A stretch of 64,000 nt of DNA from Luteimonas terricola (GTDB taxonomy: Bacteria; Pseudomonadota; Gammaproteobacteria; Xanthomonadales; Xanthomonadaceae). The stretch covers positions 496,001 to 560,000 of the forward strand of contig NZ_SJRX01000002.1 of NCBI RefSeq assembly GCF_004352845.1, written 5' to 3'. The notes under the pieces were generated by a model. It saw only the letters and a list, made by a program, of their open reading frames with translations, was not told where the DNA came from and made no database searches. Shown in pieces: positions 33,591 through 43,808 of this stretch (the stretch's first letter is position 1; every line of letters starts with the position of its first letter). Both the position numbers and the translations under genes were made by a program.

Positions 33591-34496
33591 ATGTTCTTTC
33601 GCAACCTGACCCTGTTCCGTTTCCCGACCTCGCTCGATCTCGAAGGCCTCGAGGACGCCCTCGCCACCCATCCGCTGAAGCCCGTCGGCCCGCTGGAGCT
33701 GTCCTCGCGCGGCTTCGTGCCGGCGCTGGGCCGCGACTCCGAAGCCTTCTGCCACCGCATCGGCGACGCCGCCTGGGTGGCGGTCGGCGGCGAGGATCGC
33801 CTGCTGCCCGCCGCGGTGGTCAACGACATGCTCGCGCGCAAGCTCGACGAGGCCGAGGAGCGCGAAGGCCGCCGCCCGGGCGGGCGCGCACGCAAGCGCA
33901 TGAAGGACGAGCTGGTGCACGAGCTGCTGCCGCGCGCCTTCGTCCGCCCCTCGCGCACCGACGCCCTGCTCGACCTCAAGCACGGCCTGTGCATCGTCGA
34001 TACCTCGTCGCGCAAGAACGCCGAGGCCGTGGTCTCGGCGCTGCGCCAGGCGCTGGGCAGCTTCCCCGCGCTGCCGGCGAATGCCGAGGTCGCGCCGCGC
34101 AGCGTGCTGACCGGCTGGATCGCTGGCGAACCGCTGCCCGAGGGCCTGTCGCTGGGCGAGGAGTGCGAGCTCAAGGACGGCAACGACACCGGCGCGATCG
34201 TGAAGTGCCAGCGCCAGGACCTGGGCAGCGAGGAGATCACCCGCCACCTGGAAGCCGGCAAGCAGGTCACGCGGCTTGCGCTGGTGCTCGACGACCACGT
34301 CTCCTTCGTGCTCGGCGAGGACCTGGTGGTGCGCAAGCTGAAGTTCCTCGACGGCGCGGTGGACCAGCTGGAAGGCACCGACCGCGACGACCTGCGCGCC
34401 GAGCTCGATGCGCGCTTCGCGCTGATGTCGGCCGAAGTGCGGCGGCTGTTCGAGATCCTCGAGCCGGCACTGAAGCTGTCGCGCGTCGACGCCTGA
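33591..34496 (+). CDS. rdgC: Recombination-associated protein RdgC
   Basis: This 301-residue protein is of normal length for RdgC. The N-terminus MFFRNLTLFRFP and the Arg/Lys-rich central helix (GGRARKRMKDELVHELLPRAF) are characteristic. So is the segment TGWIAGEPLPEGLSLGEECELKD. RdgC forms a ring-shaped dimer that binds double-stranded DNA and restrains RecA. The gene follows ttcA by 110 bp and has its own start at ATG 33591, since the residues in frame before it are out of character. Confidence 0.93.
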   Translation: MFFRNLTLFRFPTSLDLEGLEDALATHPLKPVGPLELSSRGFVPALGRDSEAFCHRIGDAAWVAVGGEDRLLPAAVVNDMLARKLDEAEEREGRRPGGRARKRMKDELVHELLPRAFVRPSRTDALLDLKHGLCIVDTSSRKNAEAVVSALRQALGSFPALPANAEVAPRSVLTGWIAGEPLPEGLSLGEECELKDGNDTGAIVKCQRQDLGSEEITRHLEAGKQVTRLALVLDDHVSFVLGEDLVVRKLKFLDGAVDQLEGTDRDDLRAELDARFALMSAEVRRLFEILEPALKLSRVDA

Positions 34497-34563
34497 ACGC
34501 AGACCCATCGAAACTCCGCGCATGGATGCGCGCTGTGCGGGTGCGCGCCGGTAGAATCGCCAC

Positions 34564-35367
34564 ATGTCGTCCCTGCTCCGCCTGCTGCTCACGAAGTCCA
34601 ATGCACCGGGCACCCGCAACATCCAGCGCGACACGGTCGCGCTTGCGATGGACGACGGCAGCCACGTCGAAGTGATGCGCGTGCGCGATCCGCGCGCACG
34701 CCGCCTGCGGCTGTCCGTCGACGAACGCGGTGCACGCCTGACCCTGCCGCCGCGCGCGAGCGCGATCTCCGGCGAGCGTTTCCTCGAACAGCACCGTGAC
34801 TGGGTGCTCGCGCAGCTGCGCGCGCATGCGATCGACGACCTGCTGGCACCGCTGGAGCGCGACGCCACGACGGCCCTGCCATTGCGCGGGATCATGCTCC
34901 CGCTGCACTGGGAAGCCGGCCGCTACGCCTGCGTCGTCCGCGACGGCGGCGAGCTGGTGTTCCGGCACACCGGACGCGGCGGCGATGCTGCCCTGCGCCG
35001 CGCGCTTCGCGATTTCTACGAGGGCGAGGCGCGTGCGGATATCGGCGCCTGGCTGCCGCGCTACCTGCCCGGCCTGCCGCGCGCGCCGGTGCGCGTCCGC
35101 CTGAAGGCCATGTCCTCGCAGTGGGGCTCGCTGGCGCCCGACAGCACCGTCGCCCTGGACCTGGCCCTGGTGCTGGGCCGGCCTTCGGCCTTCGAGTACG
35201 TGCTGGTGCACGAGCTCTGCCACCTGGTGCACGCCGACCACTCGCCGGCGTTCTGGGCCGAGGTCGACGCGCGCTGCCCGGGCTGGCGCGCCGAACGCGA
35301 TTACTTCCGGGACCACGGCCGGCGACTGAAGGCGATGCTGAGGCTGCTGTCCGGTCCGGTTGCCTGA
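34564..35367 (+). CDS. YgjP-like (DUF45) zinc metalloprotease
   Basis: This 267-residue protein has a zinc-binding HELCH at residues 216-220 with a third ligand candidate at H226 (HELCHLVHADHSPAFW). It is preceded by the conserved SSQWGSL segment. This is the YgjP/M48-like DUF45 family, related to SprT and Wss1-type proteases. The cellular substrate is unknown. There is no signal peptide or membrane helix, so it is cytoplasmic. It follows rdgC by 67 bp. Confidence 0.85.
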   Translation: MSSLLRLLLTKSNAPGTRNIQRDTVALAMDDGSHVEVMRVRDPRARRLRLSVDERGARLTLPPRASAISGERFLEQHRDWVLAQLRAHAIDDLLAPLERDATTALPLRGIMLPLHWEAGRYACVVRDGGELVFRHTGRGGDAALRRALRDFYEGEARADIGAWLPRYLPGLPRAPVRVRLKAMSSQWGSLAPDSTVALDLALVLGRPSAFEYVLVHELCHLVHADHSPAFWAEVDARCPGWRAERDYFRDHGRRLKAMLRLLSGPVA

Positions 35368-35415
35368 GGGCGTTGTACGGGTCAGGCATCCATGTCGACG
35401 AGTTCCGGGAGACCC

Positions 35416-35922
35416 ATGCGCCATCTTCTGCTTCCCCTGCTCATCGCCGGCCTCGTTGCCACCGCCACCGGCTGCCAGCGCGCCGCCGATGCCGCGGCGG
35501 AAGCAGCCATCGAGCGCGCCAGCGGCCACCAGGTTGAAGTGGACCGCGATGGCAACCGCATGCGTGTCCGCACCGCGGAAGGCGAAGTGAGCATCGCCAC
35601 CGGCAACGGCGTCGCTCTGCCGGCGGATTTCCCGGACGACCTGTTCCTGCCGCCGAGCTATGGCGTGAGCAGCGTGATGGACATCGGCGGCGCGCGCCTG
35701 CTGAGCCTGGAGTCCGACGGCTCGGTGTCGTCGATGTTCGACGCCGCGCGCGCGGCCATGGAAGGCAGCGGCTGGACGCAGACCCTGGCGATGCAGCAGG
35801 CCGACAGCGCCATGCTCGGCTTCAGCCATGGCGAACGCGAGGCGACCTACACCTTCACCCGCCGCGGCGGCGAACAGCTCATGGTCGGCATCCAGCTGCG
35901 CGAGCGGCCCGGGCAGCAGTAG
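35416..35922 (+). CDS. Hypothetical lipoprotein
   Basis: This 168-residue lipoprotein has a signal peptide ending in lipobox ATGC and then acylated Cys-20. ATG 35416 is chosen over an ATG 24 bp upstream because GGGAG lies 5 nt before it. The mature part is a small alpha/beta protein with two similar halves (VEVDRDGNRMRVRTAEGE and the segment around TYTFTRRGGEQLMVGI). No family is identified. It follows the YgjP-like gene by 48 bp. Confidence 0.65.
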   Translation: MRHLLLPLLIAGLVATATGCQRAADAAAEAAIERASGHQVEVDRDGNRMRVRTAEGEVSIATGNGVALPADFPDDLFLPPSYGVSSVMDIGGARLLSLESDGSVSSMFDAARAAMEGSGWTQTLAMQQADSAMLGFSHGEREATYTFTRRGGEQLMVGIQLRERPGQQ

Positions 35923-35937
35923 CCGGGACCCGGCACC

Positions 35938-36804
35938 TCAGCCGGCGAAGAAGCTGCCGATCGCGGCGGCGACCTCGCCGGGCTGCTCCATGTGCAGGTG
36001 GTGGCCACCGGTCAGCACGACCAGTTCGCCCGCGGGCAGCAAGGCCGCGCGTGCGCGGCGCAGCGGATCGGGCAGGTAGGGCTGGGCCGGATCGGCGAAC
36101 AGCACCCGGGTCGGACAGGTGATGCCCGCCACCAGGTCCTCCACCTGGGCCTCGGTCATGCGCACCATCGTCGGCAGCGTCAGGCGCGGGTCGCTGCTCC
36201 AGCTCCAGCCGCCGTCGACGGCGACTATCCCGCGCTCCACCAGCAGGCGCGCGGCCGGCTCGCCCAGGCCGTTGGCCCGCATCCGCGCACGCACGGCAGG
36301 CTCGATGTCGGCAAACACCCGCAGGCGCTTGTCCGGCAGGGCACGCGTGGCCGCGACCGCGTCGCGCAGCCGCTCCACGGTGCGCCCGGGCTCTTCGGCC
36401 AGCGCGCCCAGGGCCTCGATCGCGACCAGGCGCTCGACGCGCTCCGGGCAGGCCGCGGCCACGAGGCTGGCGATGCCCGCGCCCATGGAGTGGCCAAGCA
36501 GGGCAAAGCGCTCCCAGCCCAGGGCGTCGGCGATGTCGAGCACGGTGTGCACTGCGCCCGCGAAGGAATAGTCCATGCCGCGCGGCAGGTGGTCGCTGGC
36601 ACCATGCCCCGGCAGGTCCGCCGCGACCAGGTCGAGGCCCGACAGGTGCGGCGCCAACGGGATGAAGCTCGCGGCATTGTCGAGCCAGCCGTGCAGCGCC
36701 AGCACGCGCGTCGCGCCGGCATCGCCCGTGCGCAGGCCGCGCACGGTGCCCATCGGCAGGGCGATTTCGAAGTCGCGCATCGGCGGGGCGTGCGTCAGCG
36801 CCAT
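35938..36804 (-). CDS. Alpha/beta hydrolase
   Basis: This 288-residue serine hydrolase has the oxyanion segment LALHGWLDNAASF, a nucleophile elbow GHSMGAG, an acid region in the LFADP area and a C-terminal His in VLTGGHHLHMEQP. This is a plain alpha/beta hydrolase fold; the substrate (ester, lactone or acyl) is unknown. GGAG lies 8 nt before the ATG at 36804, which overlaps the end of hemH by 10 nt, so the two genes are probably co-transcribed and coupled. Confidence 0.85.
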   Translation of the reverse strand: MALTHAPPMRDFEIALPMGTVRGLRTGDAGATRVLALHGWLDNAASFIPLAPHLSGLDLVAADLPGHGASDHLPRGMDYSFAGAVHTVLDIADALGWERFALLGHSMGAGIASLVAAACPERVERLVAIEALGALAEEPGRTVERLRDAVAATRALPDKRLRVFADIEPAVRARMRANGLGEPAARLLVERGIVAVDGGWSWSSDPRLTLPTMVRMTEAQVEDLVAGITCPTRVLFADPAQPYLPDPLRRARAALLPAGELVVLTGGHHLHMEQPGEVAAAIGSFFAG

Positions 36805-37760
36805 GCGTCGAACTCCCGCGTTGCGATCCCGGCGATCGCGCGCGCGTGCGCCGGATCGTCGTTGAGGCACGGGATGTAGGAGAGCTCGTCGCCGCCGGCC
36901 TCGCGGAAGAAGCCGGCGTTCTGCATGGCGATCTCCTCCAGCGTCTCCAGGCAGTCGGCGGCGAAGCCCGGGCAGGCGACATCGATGCGCTTGACGCCTT
37001 CGGCGGGCAGCGCGCGGACGGTGGCGTCGGTGGCCGGCGACAGCCACTTGCCACCGCCGAAGCGCGACTGGAAGGTCGCCTGCCATGCGTCGTCGGGCAG
37101 CTCGAGCGCGGTGGCGATCGCGCGCGCGCCGGCGAGGCACTGGCGCTCGTAGGGATCGCCCTGGTCGACCAGGCGCTGCGGAATGCCGTGGAAGGAGAAC
37201 AGCAGGCGGTCGCCCCGGCCGTGGCGCTCCCAGTGCGTGCGGATGGAACCGGCGACCGCCTGCACCCAGGCCGGATCGACGTGGTAGTCGTCGACCATGC
37301 GCGCGTCGGGCAGCTCGCGCGCGACCACGTCCCCGACCGATGCGGTCGTGGTGGTCGAGTACTGCGGATACAGCGGCAGCACCAGCACGCGCGCGCCCTG
37401 TCCACGCAGTTCGCGCAGCCGGCGCGTGAGCGCGGGTTCGCCATAGCGCATGACGTGCTCCACGTGCACCCCGGGCATCTGTTCCTGCACCGCGGCCGCC
37501 AGCCTGCGGGTATGGACTTCCAGCGGCGAGCCGCCGTCCATCCAGACCGCGGCGTAGTTGTGCGAGACCTTGCGCGAGCGCAGCGGCAGCACCACCAGGC
37601 GCAGCAGCGGCAGCCAGAACAGGCGCGGCAGCTGCACCACGCGCGGGTCGGACAGGAACTCGGCCAGGTAGCGCGAGACCGCCGACGCGGTCGGTGCCGA
37701 GGGCGTGCCGAGGTTGGCCAGCAGCAGGACGTCGCGGGCAGCTTGCGTGGAGTCGGTCAT
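36795..37760 (-). CDS. hemH: Ferrochelatase
   Basis: This 321-residue ferrochelatase inserts Fe2+ into protoporphyrin IX, the last step of protohaem synthesis. The N-terminus (LLANLGTPSAPTASAVSRYL) is diagnostic. The active-site region SFHGIPQRLVDQGDPY carries the catalytic His, and the CPGFAADCLETLEEI segment also matches. The ATG at 37760 starts the conserved N-terminus directly; residues before it are not part of the family. It is cotranscribed with the downstream hydrolase gene. Confidence 0.94.
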   Translation of the reverse strand: MTDSTQAARDVLLLANLGTPSAPTASAVSRYLAEFLSDPRVVQLPRLFWLPLLRLVVLPLRSRKVSHNYAAVWMDGGSPLEVHTRRLAAAVQEQMPGVHVEHVMRYGEPALTRRLRELRGQGARVLVLPLYPQYSTTTTASVGDVVARELPDARMVDDYHVDPAWVQAVAGSIRTHWERHGRGDRLLFSFHGIPQRLVDQGDPYERQCLAGARAIATALELPDDAWQATFQSRFGGGKWLSPATDATVRALPAEGVKRIDVACPGFAADCLETLEEIAMQNAGFFREAGGDELSYIPCLNDDPAHARAIAGIATREFDAWR

Positions 37761-37940
37761 GGTCGGTGCTGGCGTGGTGGCGGGCGGACAGCGGCCGTCC
37801 AGTGTACGGTCCGGTACGGGCGAGGGCACGCAAGGCTCACCGCCGATTCATCGCGCCGCGCATAGCCTGAGCCACCACGCGCGGTCGACAGCGTCCGCCC
37901 CGCGCCGCATCCTTCCAAGCATTCCGTCACGGAGTCCCCC

Positions 37941-38879
37941 ATGTCCGCCAAGCGCCATCCGCTCCGCCTGCCCGTCCTTGCCTCCGCGCTCTGCCTGGCG
38001 CTGGTCGCCGCCCCCGCCCTGGCCGGTCCCCAGGAAGATGCGCGCGCGCTCAACGCGGTGCGCGTGCTTGCCGAGATCCAGCAGATTCCCGAAGCGGGGA
38101 TCCCCGAGAAGCTGTTCGACGAGGGCCGTGCGATCGTGGTCGTGCCCGACACCATCAAGGCCGGCCTGATCATCGGCGGCCGCCGCGGCCACGGCCTGAT
38201 GTCGGTGAAGAACCCCGATGGCACCTGGTCCAACCCGGTCTTCGTCAAGCTCACCGGCGGCAGCATCGGCTTCCAGGCCGGCGTGCAGTCGGCCGACGTG
38301 GTGCTGGTGTTCCGCAGCGACCGCGGCCTGGAGTCGATCGTCAACGGCAAGTTCACCCTGGGCGCCGACGCCGGCGTGGCCGCCGGGCCGCTGGGCCGCA
38401 GCGCGGCCACCGCCACCGACGGCCAGCTCAAGGCCGAGATCTGGTCGTGGTCGCGGGCCCGCGGGCTGTTCGCGGGCGTCGCGCTCGACGGCGCCGTGCT
38501 GTCGATCGATGACGCGGCCAACGAGGCCGTCTATGGCCGCGACACCACGCCGCGGATGATCTTCGAGGGCCGTGCGCAGGGCCAGCCTTCGACCGCCGTC
38601 GTCGACTTCCGCGACACCATCGAGGAGGCCACCGCGCTGGCGCGCCTGAACCGCGGCACCGATGGCACGGCGGCCCAGGCCGTCGCGGGCACCGCCGATG
38701 CCGGGGCCAACGCTCTGGACGCGGCACGGATGCCGCAGGTGGAGACCACGCCGGTCGGCCACGGCGGCACGCCCGCACAGGCGCAGGGCGGCTTCCAGCC
38801 GGTCGACGACTCCCCGGTGACCTCCGAGCCGCTCCCCGCCGACGATCTCCCGGCGCCGCTCCCCGACCCCATCGACTGA
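37941..38879 (+). CDS. SYLF/Ysc84-domain secreted protein
   Basis: This 312-residue protein has a signal peptide (about 1-28, ending ALAGP). A SYLF (Ysc84-like) domain spans about 40-240: IPEKLFDEGRAIVVVPDTIKAGLIIGG, then GHGLMSVKN, FQAGVQSADVVLVFRSDRGLESI, and KAEIWSWSRARGLFAG. In eukaryotes this domain binds lipids and actin. Bacterial versions are envelope proteins of unclear role. The Pro/Asp-rich C-terminus is likely disordered. Confidence 0.85.
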   Translation: MSAKRHPLRLPVLASALCLALVAAPALAGPQEDARALNAVRVLAEIQQIPEAGIPEKLFDEGRAIVVVPDTIKAGLIIGGRRGHGLMSVKNPDGTWSNPVFVKLTGGSIGFQAGVQSADVVLVFRSDRGLESIVNGKFTLGADAGVAAGPLGRSAATATDGQLKAEIWSWSRARGLFAGVALDGAVLSIDDAANEAVYGRDTTPRMIFEGRAQGQPSTAVVDFRDTIEEATALARLNRGTDGTAAQAVAGTADAGANALDAARMPQVETTPVGHGGTPAQAQGGFQPVDDSPVTSEPLPADDLPAPLPDPID

Positions 38880-38957
38880 GGCCCGGCATCCGCGCCCGCG
38901 GTTACGGCCGGGGCGACTTGGTATCCTGAGCCCCCGAACACATCCAGGACTCGCGGC

Positions 38958-39182
38958 ATGGGCAGTTTCAGCATCTGGCATTGGATCATCGTCCTGGTGG
39001 TCGTGCTGCTGATCTTCGGCACCAAGCGCCTGCGCGGCGCGGGCCGCGACCTCGGCGAAGCGGTGAAGGGCTTCAAGAAGGGCATGGCCGACGAAGACGA
39101 CAAGCCGGCCGGCCAGCTCGGCGACCAGACCCGCGAGGGCGAGCGCAAGGCCGAGCGCGACGACGACTCCGTGCAGCGCTGA
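38958..39182 (+). CDS. tatA: Sec-independent translocase TatA
   Basis: This 74-residue TatA has an N-terminal membrane helix ([20 protein letters not shown]) followed by an amphipathic helix ([18 protein letters not shown]) and a charged acidic tail. TatA pores export folded proteins that carry a twin-arginine signal. It is the first gene of tatABC; a TATCCT-like element lies about 35 bp upstream. The FGTK motif after the membrane helix is the usual TatA/E mark. Confidence 0.95.
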   Translation: MGSFSIWHWIIVLVVVLLIFGTKRLRGAGRDLGEAVKGFKKGMADEDDKPAGQLGDQTREGERKAERDDDSVQR

Positions 39183-39209
39183 CCGCGGCGCGGCAGGCAG
39201 GCGGCGGGC

Positions 39210-39590
39210 ATGTTCGATCTCGGCTTCACCGAGCTGACGATGATCGCGCTCGTGGCCCTGGTGGTGCTCGGCCCCGAGCGCCTGCCCAAGGCCGCGCGCT
39301 TCGCCGGCCTGTGGGTGCGGCGCGCACGTGCGCAGTGGTATTCGGTGAAGTCCGAGCTCGAGCGTGATCTCGCCGCCGACGAACTCAAGCGCAACCTCGA
39401 CGCCGCGCGGACCGCGACCACGGACTTCGAACGCGACGTGCGCACGGCGGTCACCGACCTGGACAGCGACGTGCGCGAGAAGGGCGAGGCCGCCCGCAGC
39501 GAGCTCAAGGCGCTGCGTGACGAACTGACCGCGGGCGCGGAGCCCGGCGCCAAGCCCCCGCCCACCGGAGACGACGATGGCCGGCGCTGA
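39210..39590 (+). CDS. tatB: Sec-independent translocase TatB
   Basis: This 126-residue TatB has the N-terminal motif FDLGFTELTMIALVALVVLGPERLP, the conserved Glu and GPE-RLP hinge of TatB, then a long charged amphipathic helix (about 30-110). With TatC it forms the receptor for twin-arginine signals. It lies 27 bp after tatA and overlaps tatC by 14 nt. The C-terminus is Pro/Gly-rich and disordered. Confidence 0.95.
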   Translation: MFDLGFTELTMIALVALVVLGPERLPKAARFAGLWVRRARAQWYSVKSELERDLAADELKRNLDAARTATTDFERDVRTAVTDLDSDVREKGEAARSELKALRDELTAGAEPGAKPPPTGDDDGRR

Positions 39591-40329
39591 GGGCGAGGGC
39601 CACATCTTCGACCACCTGCTGGAGCTGCGCAGCCGCATCCTGCGCGGGCTGGTCGGCTTCGCCGTGGTCCTGGCGGCGATGCTGCCCTTCGCCAACAAGA
39701 TGTATTCCCGGCTGTCGCAGCCGCTGGTGGACAAGCTGCCCGAGGGCGCGCACCTGATCGCGATCGAAGTCGCCTCGCCGTTCTTCGCGCCGCTGAAGCT
39801 CGCCTTCTTCGCCGCGATGGTGGTGAGCATGCCGTGGCTGCTGTTTCAGGCCTGGTCCTTTGTCGCACCCGGCCTGTACCGGCGCGAGAAGCGCCTGGCG
39901 ATGCCGCTGCTGGCGACCTCGCTGGTGCTGTTCTACACCGGCTGCGCCTTCGCCTTCTTCGTGGTGCTGCCCTCGGTGTTCAGCTTCCTCACCATGGTCA
40001 CGCCGGAAGGCGTGTCGATGATGACCGACATCAACGCCTACCTCGACTTCGTGCTGGTGATCTTCCTCGCCTTCGGCATCAGCTTCGAGCTGCCGGTGGC
40101 GCTGGTGATCCTGGTGCTGCTGGGCTGGGTGACGCCGGCGCAGCTGCGGGAGTCGCGCGGCTACGCGATCGTCGGCATCTTCATCCTCGCCGCGATCATC
40201 ACCCCGCCCGACGTGATCTCGCAGCTGATGCTGGCGATCCCGATGTGCCTGCTGTACGAGGCCGGCATCATCGCCTCGCGCATGCTGGCGCCGCGCGAGG
40301 CCGCCGCCGGCGACAACGGCACCGGCTGA
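39577..40329 (+). CDS. tatC: Sec-independent translocase TatC
   Basis: This 250-residue TatC has six membrane helices. The conserved N-terminal FDHLLELRSRILRG and the SPFFAPLKLAFFAAMV, FGISFELPV and ITPPDVISQLMLAIPM segments are present. TatC binds the twin-arginine signal and positions TatA. The start ATG lies within the end of tatB. It is followed directly by an RDD-family gene that overlaps its stop (ATGA). Confidence 0.96.
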   Translation: MAGAEGEGHIFDHLLELRSRILRGLVGFAVVLAAMLPFANKMYSRLSQPLVDKLPEGAHLIAIEVASPFFAPLKLAFFAAMVVSMPWLLFQAWSFVAPGLYRREKRLAMPLLATSLVLFYTGCAFAFFVVLPSVFSFLTMVTPEGVSMMTDINAYLDFVLVIFLAFGISFELPVALVILVLLGWVTPAQLRESRGYAIVGIFILAAIITPPDVISQLMLAIPMCLLYEAGIIASRMLAPREAAAGDNGTG

Positions 40330-41045
40330 TGCGCCCCGCCGGGTTCTGGCGACGCAGTGCGGCATGGTCCCTGGATGCGGCGGTGGTCGCGCTGCCGGTG
40401 CTGGCACTGTGCGGCAAGCGCCTGCAGGCGGCCGCGGCGACGCTGGTCGAGGCGTGGAGCGCGCTGGTCGACGCCGTGGCGCAGCGCATGGCGGCGGCGA
40501 TCATGGCCACCGATGCGGTGGCGGCACCCGATCCCGGCGTGCTGCTCGGCCTGGTGCGGGGGTCGATGCGCGACCCTGCCCTGTTGGCCGCGGCCGCGGA
40601 CCTGCAATCGGCGCTGCTGACCCTGGCCGGCCCGCCGCTGGGCGCGTTCGTGGCGGTGTTCTTCGCCTGGTGCGTGGCCTTCGAACGCTCGGCGCTGCGG
40701 GCCACGCCCGGCAAGCGCGCGCTCGGCCTGCGCGTGGCCGCCGCCGGCGGCGGCGATCCCGGCGCGGGCGCGGTGCTGCTGCGCTTCGTGGCCGGCGCGC
40801 TGTCCTGGCTGAGCCTCAACGTCGGCCACATGCTGGCCGCGGTCCCGCCCGACCACGCCGCGCTGCACGACCGGATCAGCCGCACCCGGGTGGTGCTGGC
40901 GGCCGGCGCGGCGGAACGGATGCCGCGATGGGCCGCGGCCTGGCTCGCGCTGCAGGGCGTGGCGCTGCTGCTGGCCACCGCCTGGGCTTCGGCGGCAATG
41001 GCGTCCGCGATGCAGGCGGCGCTGGACCGCGCGCTCCGGGGCTGA
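40329..41045 (+). CDS. RDD-family membrane protein
   Basis: This 238-residue protein begins FWRRSAAWSLDAAVVALPVLA, the Arg-Asp-containing segment that names the RDD family, and has about four hydrophobic helices. The conserved TPGKRALGLRV lies near residues 130-140. The function of the family is unclear; some members are linked to Na+ transport. The ATG at 40329 shares bases with the TGA of tatC, so it is read as the last gene of the tat operon. Confidence 0.82.
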   Translation: MRPAGFWRRSAAWSLDAAVVALPVLALCGKRLQAAAATLVEAWSALVDAVAQRMAAAIMATDAVAAPDPGVLLGLVRGSMRDPALLAAAADLQSALLTLAGPPLGAFVAVFFAWCVAFERSALRATPGKRALGLRVAAAGGGDPGAGAVLLRFVAGALSWLSLNVGHMLAAVPPDHAALHDRISRTRVVLAAGAAERMPRWAAAWLALQGVALLLATAWASAAMASAMQAALDRALRG

Positions 41046-41055
41046 GCGTCAGGCC

Positions 41056-41961
41056 TCAGGCAACGACGTGGCGGTCGTCGCCGTCGTGGGCATCGCCATC
41101 GACAGCGCAGACATCGCGCCAGATGGAATACATCACGCCGCAGCTGACCACGATCATCACCACCACCAGCAGCAGGTAGACCGGCACCCCGATCACGATG
41201 CCGAGCACCAGCAGCATGCCGCTGCCGGCGCCAAGCGCGGTGAACAGCATCACCAGCACGCCCACCACCAGCGCCACGATGAACATGGCGACCATGGCGA
41301 CCAGGAGGAGCAGCGCCAGCGGCAGCGCGTTGCGGAGGGCGCCGGTCAGGCCGTCGGCCAGCGCCGCGCCGGTCGCCTTGCCCCGGAGTGCCACCTGGCC
41401 CAGGCCAATGGCCTGTGCGGCGTAGACCAGCACGCCCACCACCATCGTCACCGCGAAGGCGCGGCCGAAGCCGGCCGGCACCGCCACCTGTGCGGCCGGG
41501 TCCGCGGTCGCGGCCATGTTGTCGAGGTACCAGCGTCCGGCTTCCGGCGCGACCAGCGCCACCAGGCCGCCGATCAGCGCGTACTGCAGCAGGGCCAGCG
41601 CCAGCAGGATCACGATCGCGCGCAGCCACGTACCGGTGTCGGCGAAGCCGCTGAAGATCTGCGTGGCCGTCGCGGGGCGGCCGTTCTCGACCGCATCGAT
41701 CACGCGCAGGTAGCCCACCAGCAGCGCGCCCATCAGCACGAGCAGCGGAAGCGAGATCGCCATGCTCAGCGCGAACTGGGCCGTCCCGCCATCAGGCGCG
41801 ACCAGGCCGACTGCGAGGCTCATCACCACCGCGACCACGAAGATGACCAGCGCGAGCAGGGCGGCGCCGCCAAAGATCGCCTTTGGGTTGCTTCCGCCGA
41901 GGTTCACCGCGTTCTTGAACCAGCGCCAGCCCGAAACCGGGCCCATCGTGCGAGTCGTCAT
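41056..41961 (-). CDS. Multi-pass membrane protein (BPSS1780-like)
   Basis: This 301-residue integral membrane protein has about six helices and little extra-membrane sequence. The N-terminus (GWRWFKNAVNLGGSNPKAIFGGAALL) resembles the BPSS1780-family membrane proteins of proteobacteria. The ending is a polar Asp/His-rich tail (GDAHDGDDRHVV). It converges with the RDD gene. The function is unknown. Confidence 0.7.
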   Translation of the reverse strand: MTTRTMGPVSGWRWFKNAVNLGGSNPKAIFGGAALLALVIFVVAVVMSLAVGLVAPDGGTAQFALSMAISLPLLVLMGALLVGYLRVIDAVENGRPATATQIFSGFADTGTWLRAIVILLALALLQYALIGGLVALVAPEAGRWYLDNMAATADPAAQVAVPAGFGRAFAVTMVVGVLVYAAQAIGLGQVALRGKATGAALADGLTGALRNALPLALLLLVAMVAMFIVALVVGVLVMLFTALGAGSGMLLVLGIVIGVPVYLLLVVVMIVVSCGVMYSIWRDVCAVDGDAHDGDDRHVVA

Positions 41962-42042
41962 CCAGTCATCCCCGGGTAGTGGTGTAAGTCGGTGGCCGCG
42001 CCACGCGGAACCATCGTAACTGATGGCTGTGGCCGCACCGCC

Positions 42043-42771
42043 TCAAGCGTGGCGACGCGCCCTGCGCACGAAGCGGCGCAGCACCCGGCGCGCGTCCGGC
42101 GCGGCGCGCACGGCGGCGTGGATCGCCCCCGGGTCCTGGCCATGGGCGACCAGGCGTTCGGCGCGTCCCGCGACATAGCCGCGCATGTGGCCGGCGCTGA
42201 ATTCCGGATGGAACTGGACGCCCCAGGCCGCGTCGCCCCAGCGGAACGCGTGGCAATCGTCCATCGTCGAGGCGGCCAGCCCGACAGCGCCCTCGGGCGA
42301 GCGCAGCACGCTCTGCGTATGGGTGGCCTGCGCCTGGATCCGCTCCGGCAGCCCCGAGAACAGCGGATCGTCGGCGGCATGCGCGGACAGGTCGAGGTCG
42401 ATGGTGCCCATTTCGAGCCCGCGCGGGTTGTCGGCGACCTCGCCGCCCAGCGCGTGCGCCAGCAGCTGGTGGCCATAGCAGATGCCGAACACCGCGGCGC
42501 CGGCGTGGGCGGCGTCGCGCAGCCAGTCGGCAGTGCGCTCGCTCCAGGGTTCGCGGTCGCTGACCATCGCGCCCGAGCCCGTGACGAGGATGCCGGCATA
42601 GCCTCGGTGCGACGGCGGCGCTTCGCCCGACAGCACGTCCACCACTTCGACTTCGTCGCGCGCCAGTCCCGCGGCGGTGCGGACCCAGTGCGGGAAGCGC
42701 CCGTGGCGACGCATCGAAGGAATGGGACGGCCGGTCTCCACGACCAGGAAAGGACGCGCGTTTCGACTCAT
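42043..42771 (-). CDS. Class I glutamine amidotransferase
   Basis: This 242-residue GATase-1 protein is of the GMP-synthase-like group. The catalytic Cys is in GICYGHQLL (about residue 98), and the His-Glu pair is in GVQFHPEFS. A first conserved strand is GILVTGSGAMVSDREPW. It hydrolyses glutamine to give ammonia, but no synthetase partner is adjacent, so the substrate is unknown. ATG 42771 was chosen; an in-frame GTG 21 nt upstream is possible. It faces away from glyQ. Confidence 0.87.
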   Translation of the reverse strand: MSRNARPFLVVETGRPIPSMRRHGRFPHWVRTAAGLARDEVEVVDVLSGEAPPSHRGYAGILVTGSGAMVSDREPWSERTADWLRDAAHAGAAVFGICYGHQLLAHALGGEVADNPRGLEMGTIDLDLSAHAADDPLFSGLPERIQAQATHTQSVLRSPEGAVGLAASTMDDCHAFRWGDAAWGVQFHPEFSAGHMRGYVAGRAERLVAHGQDPGAIHAAVRAAPDARRVLRRFVRRARRHA

Positions 42772-42824
42772 GCAGTACACCGGGAAAGTCACCGCACACG
42801 CGCAGGTTGCGCGGAGGGGGCCGG

Positions 42825-42830
42825 TATACT
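42825..42830 (+). promoter_or_regulatory. Possible -10 element upstream of glyQ
   Basis: TATACT occurs 50 bp before the glyQ start in an otherwise GC-rich leader. No good -35 hexamer lies at 16-18 nt, so this is a weak call. Confidence 0.25.
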
Positions 42831-42880
42831 AACGCGTCCCCATTTATCGCGCCGCCGCTCCCCGGCGGACCGGAACACGC

Positions 42881-43792
<912 letters not shown>

Positions 43793-43808
43793 CAGGGAGT
43801 CACAGCGC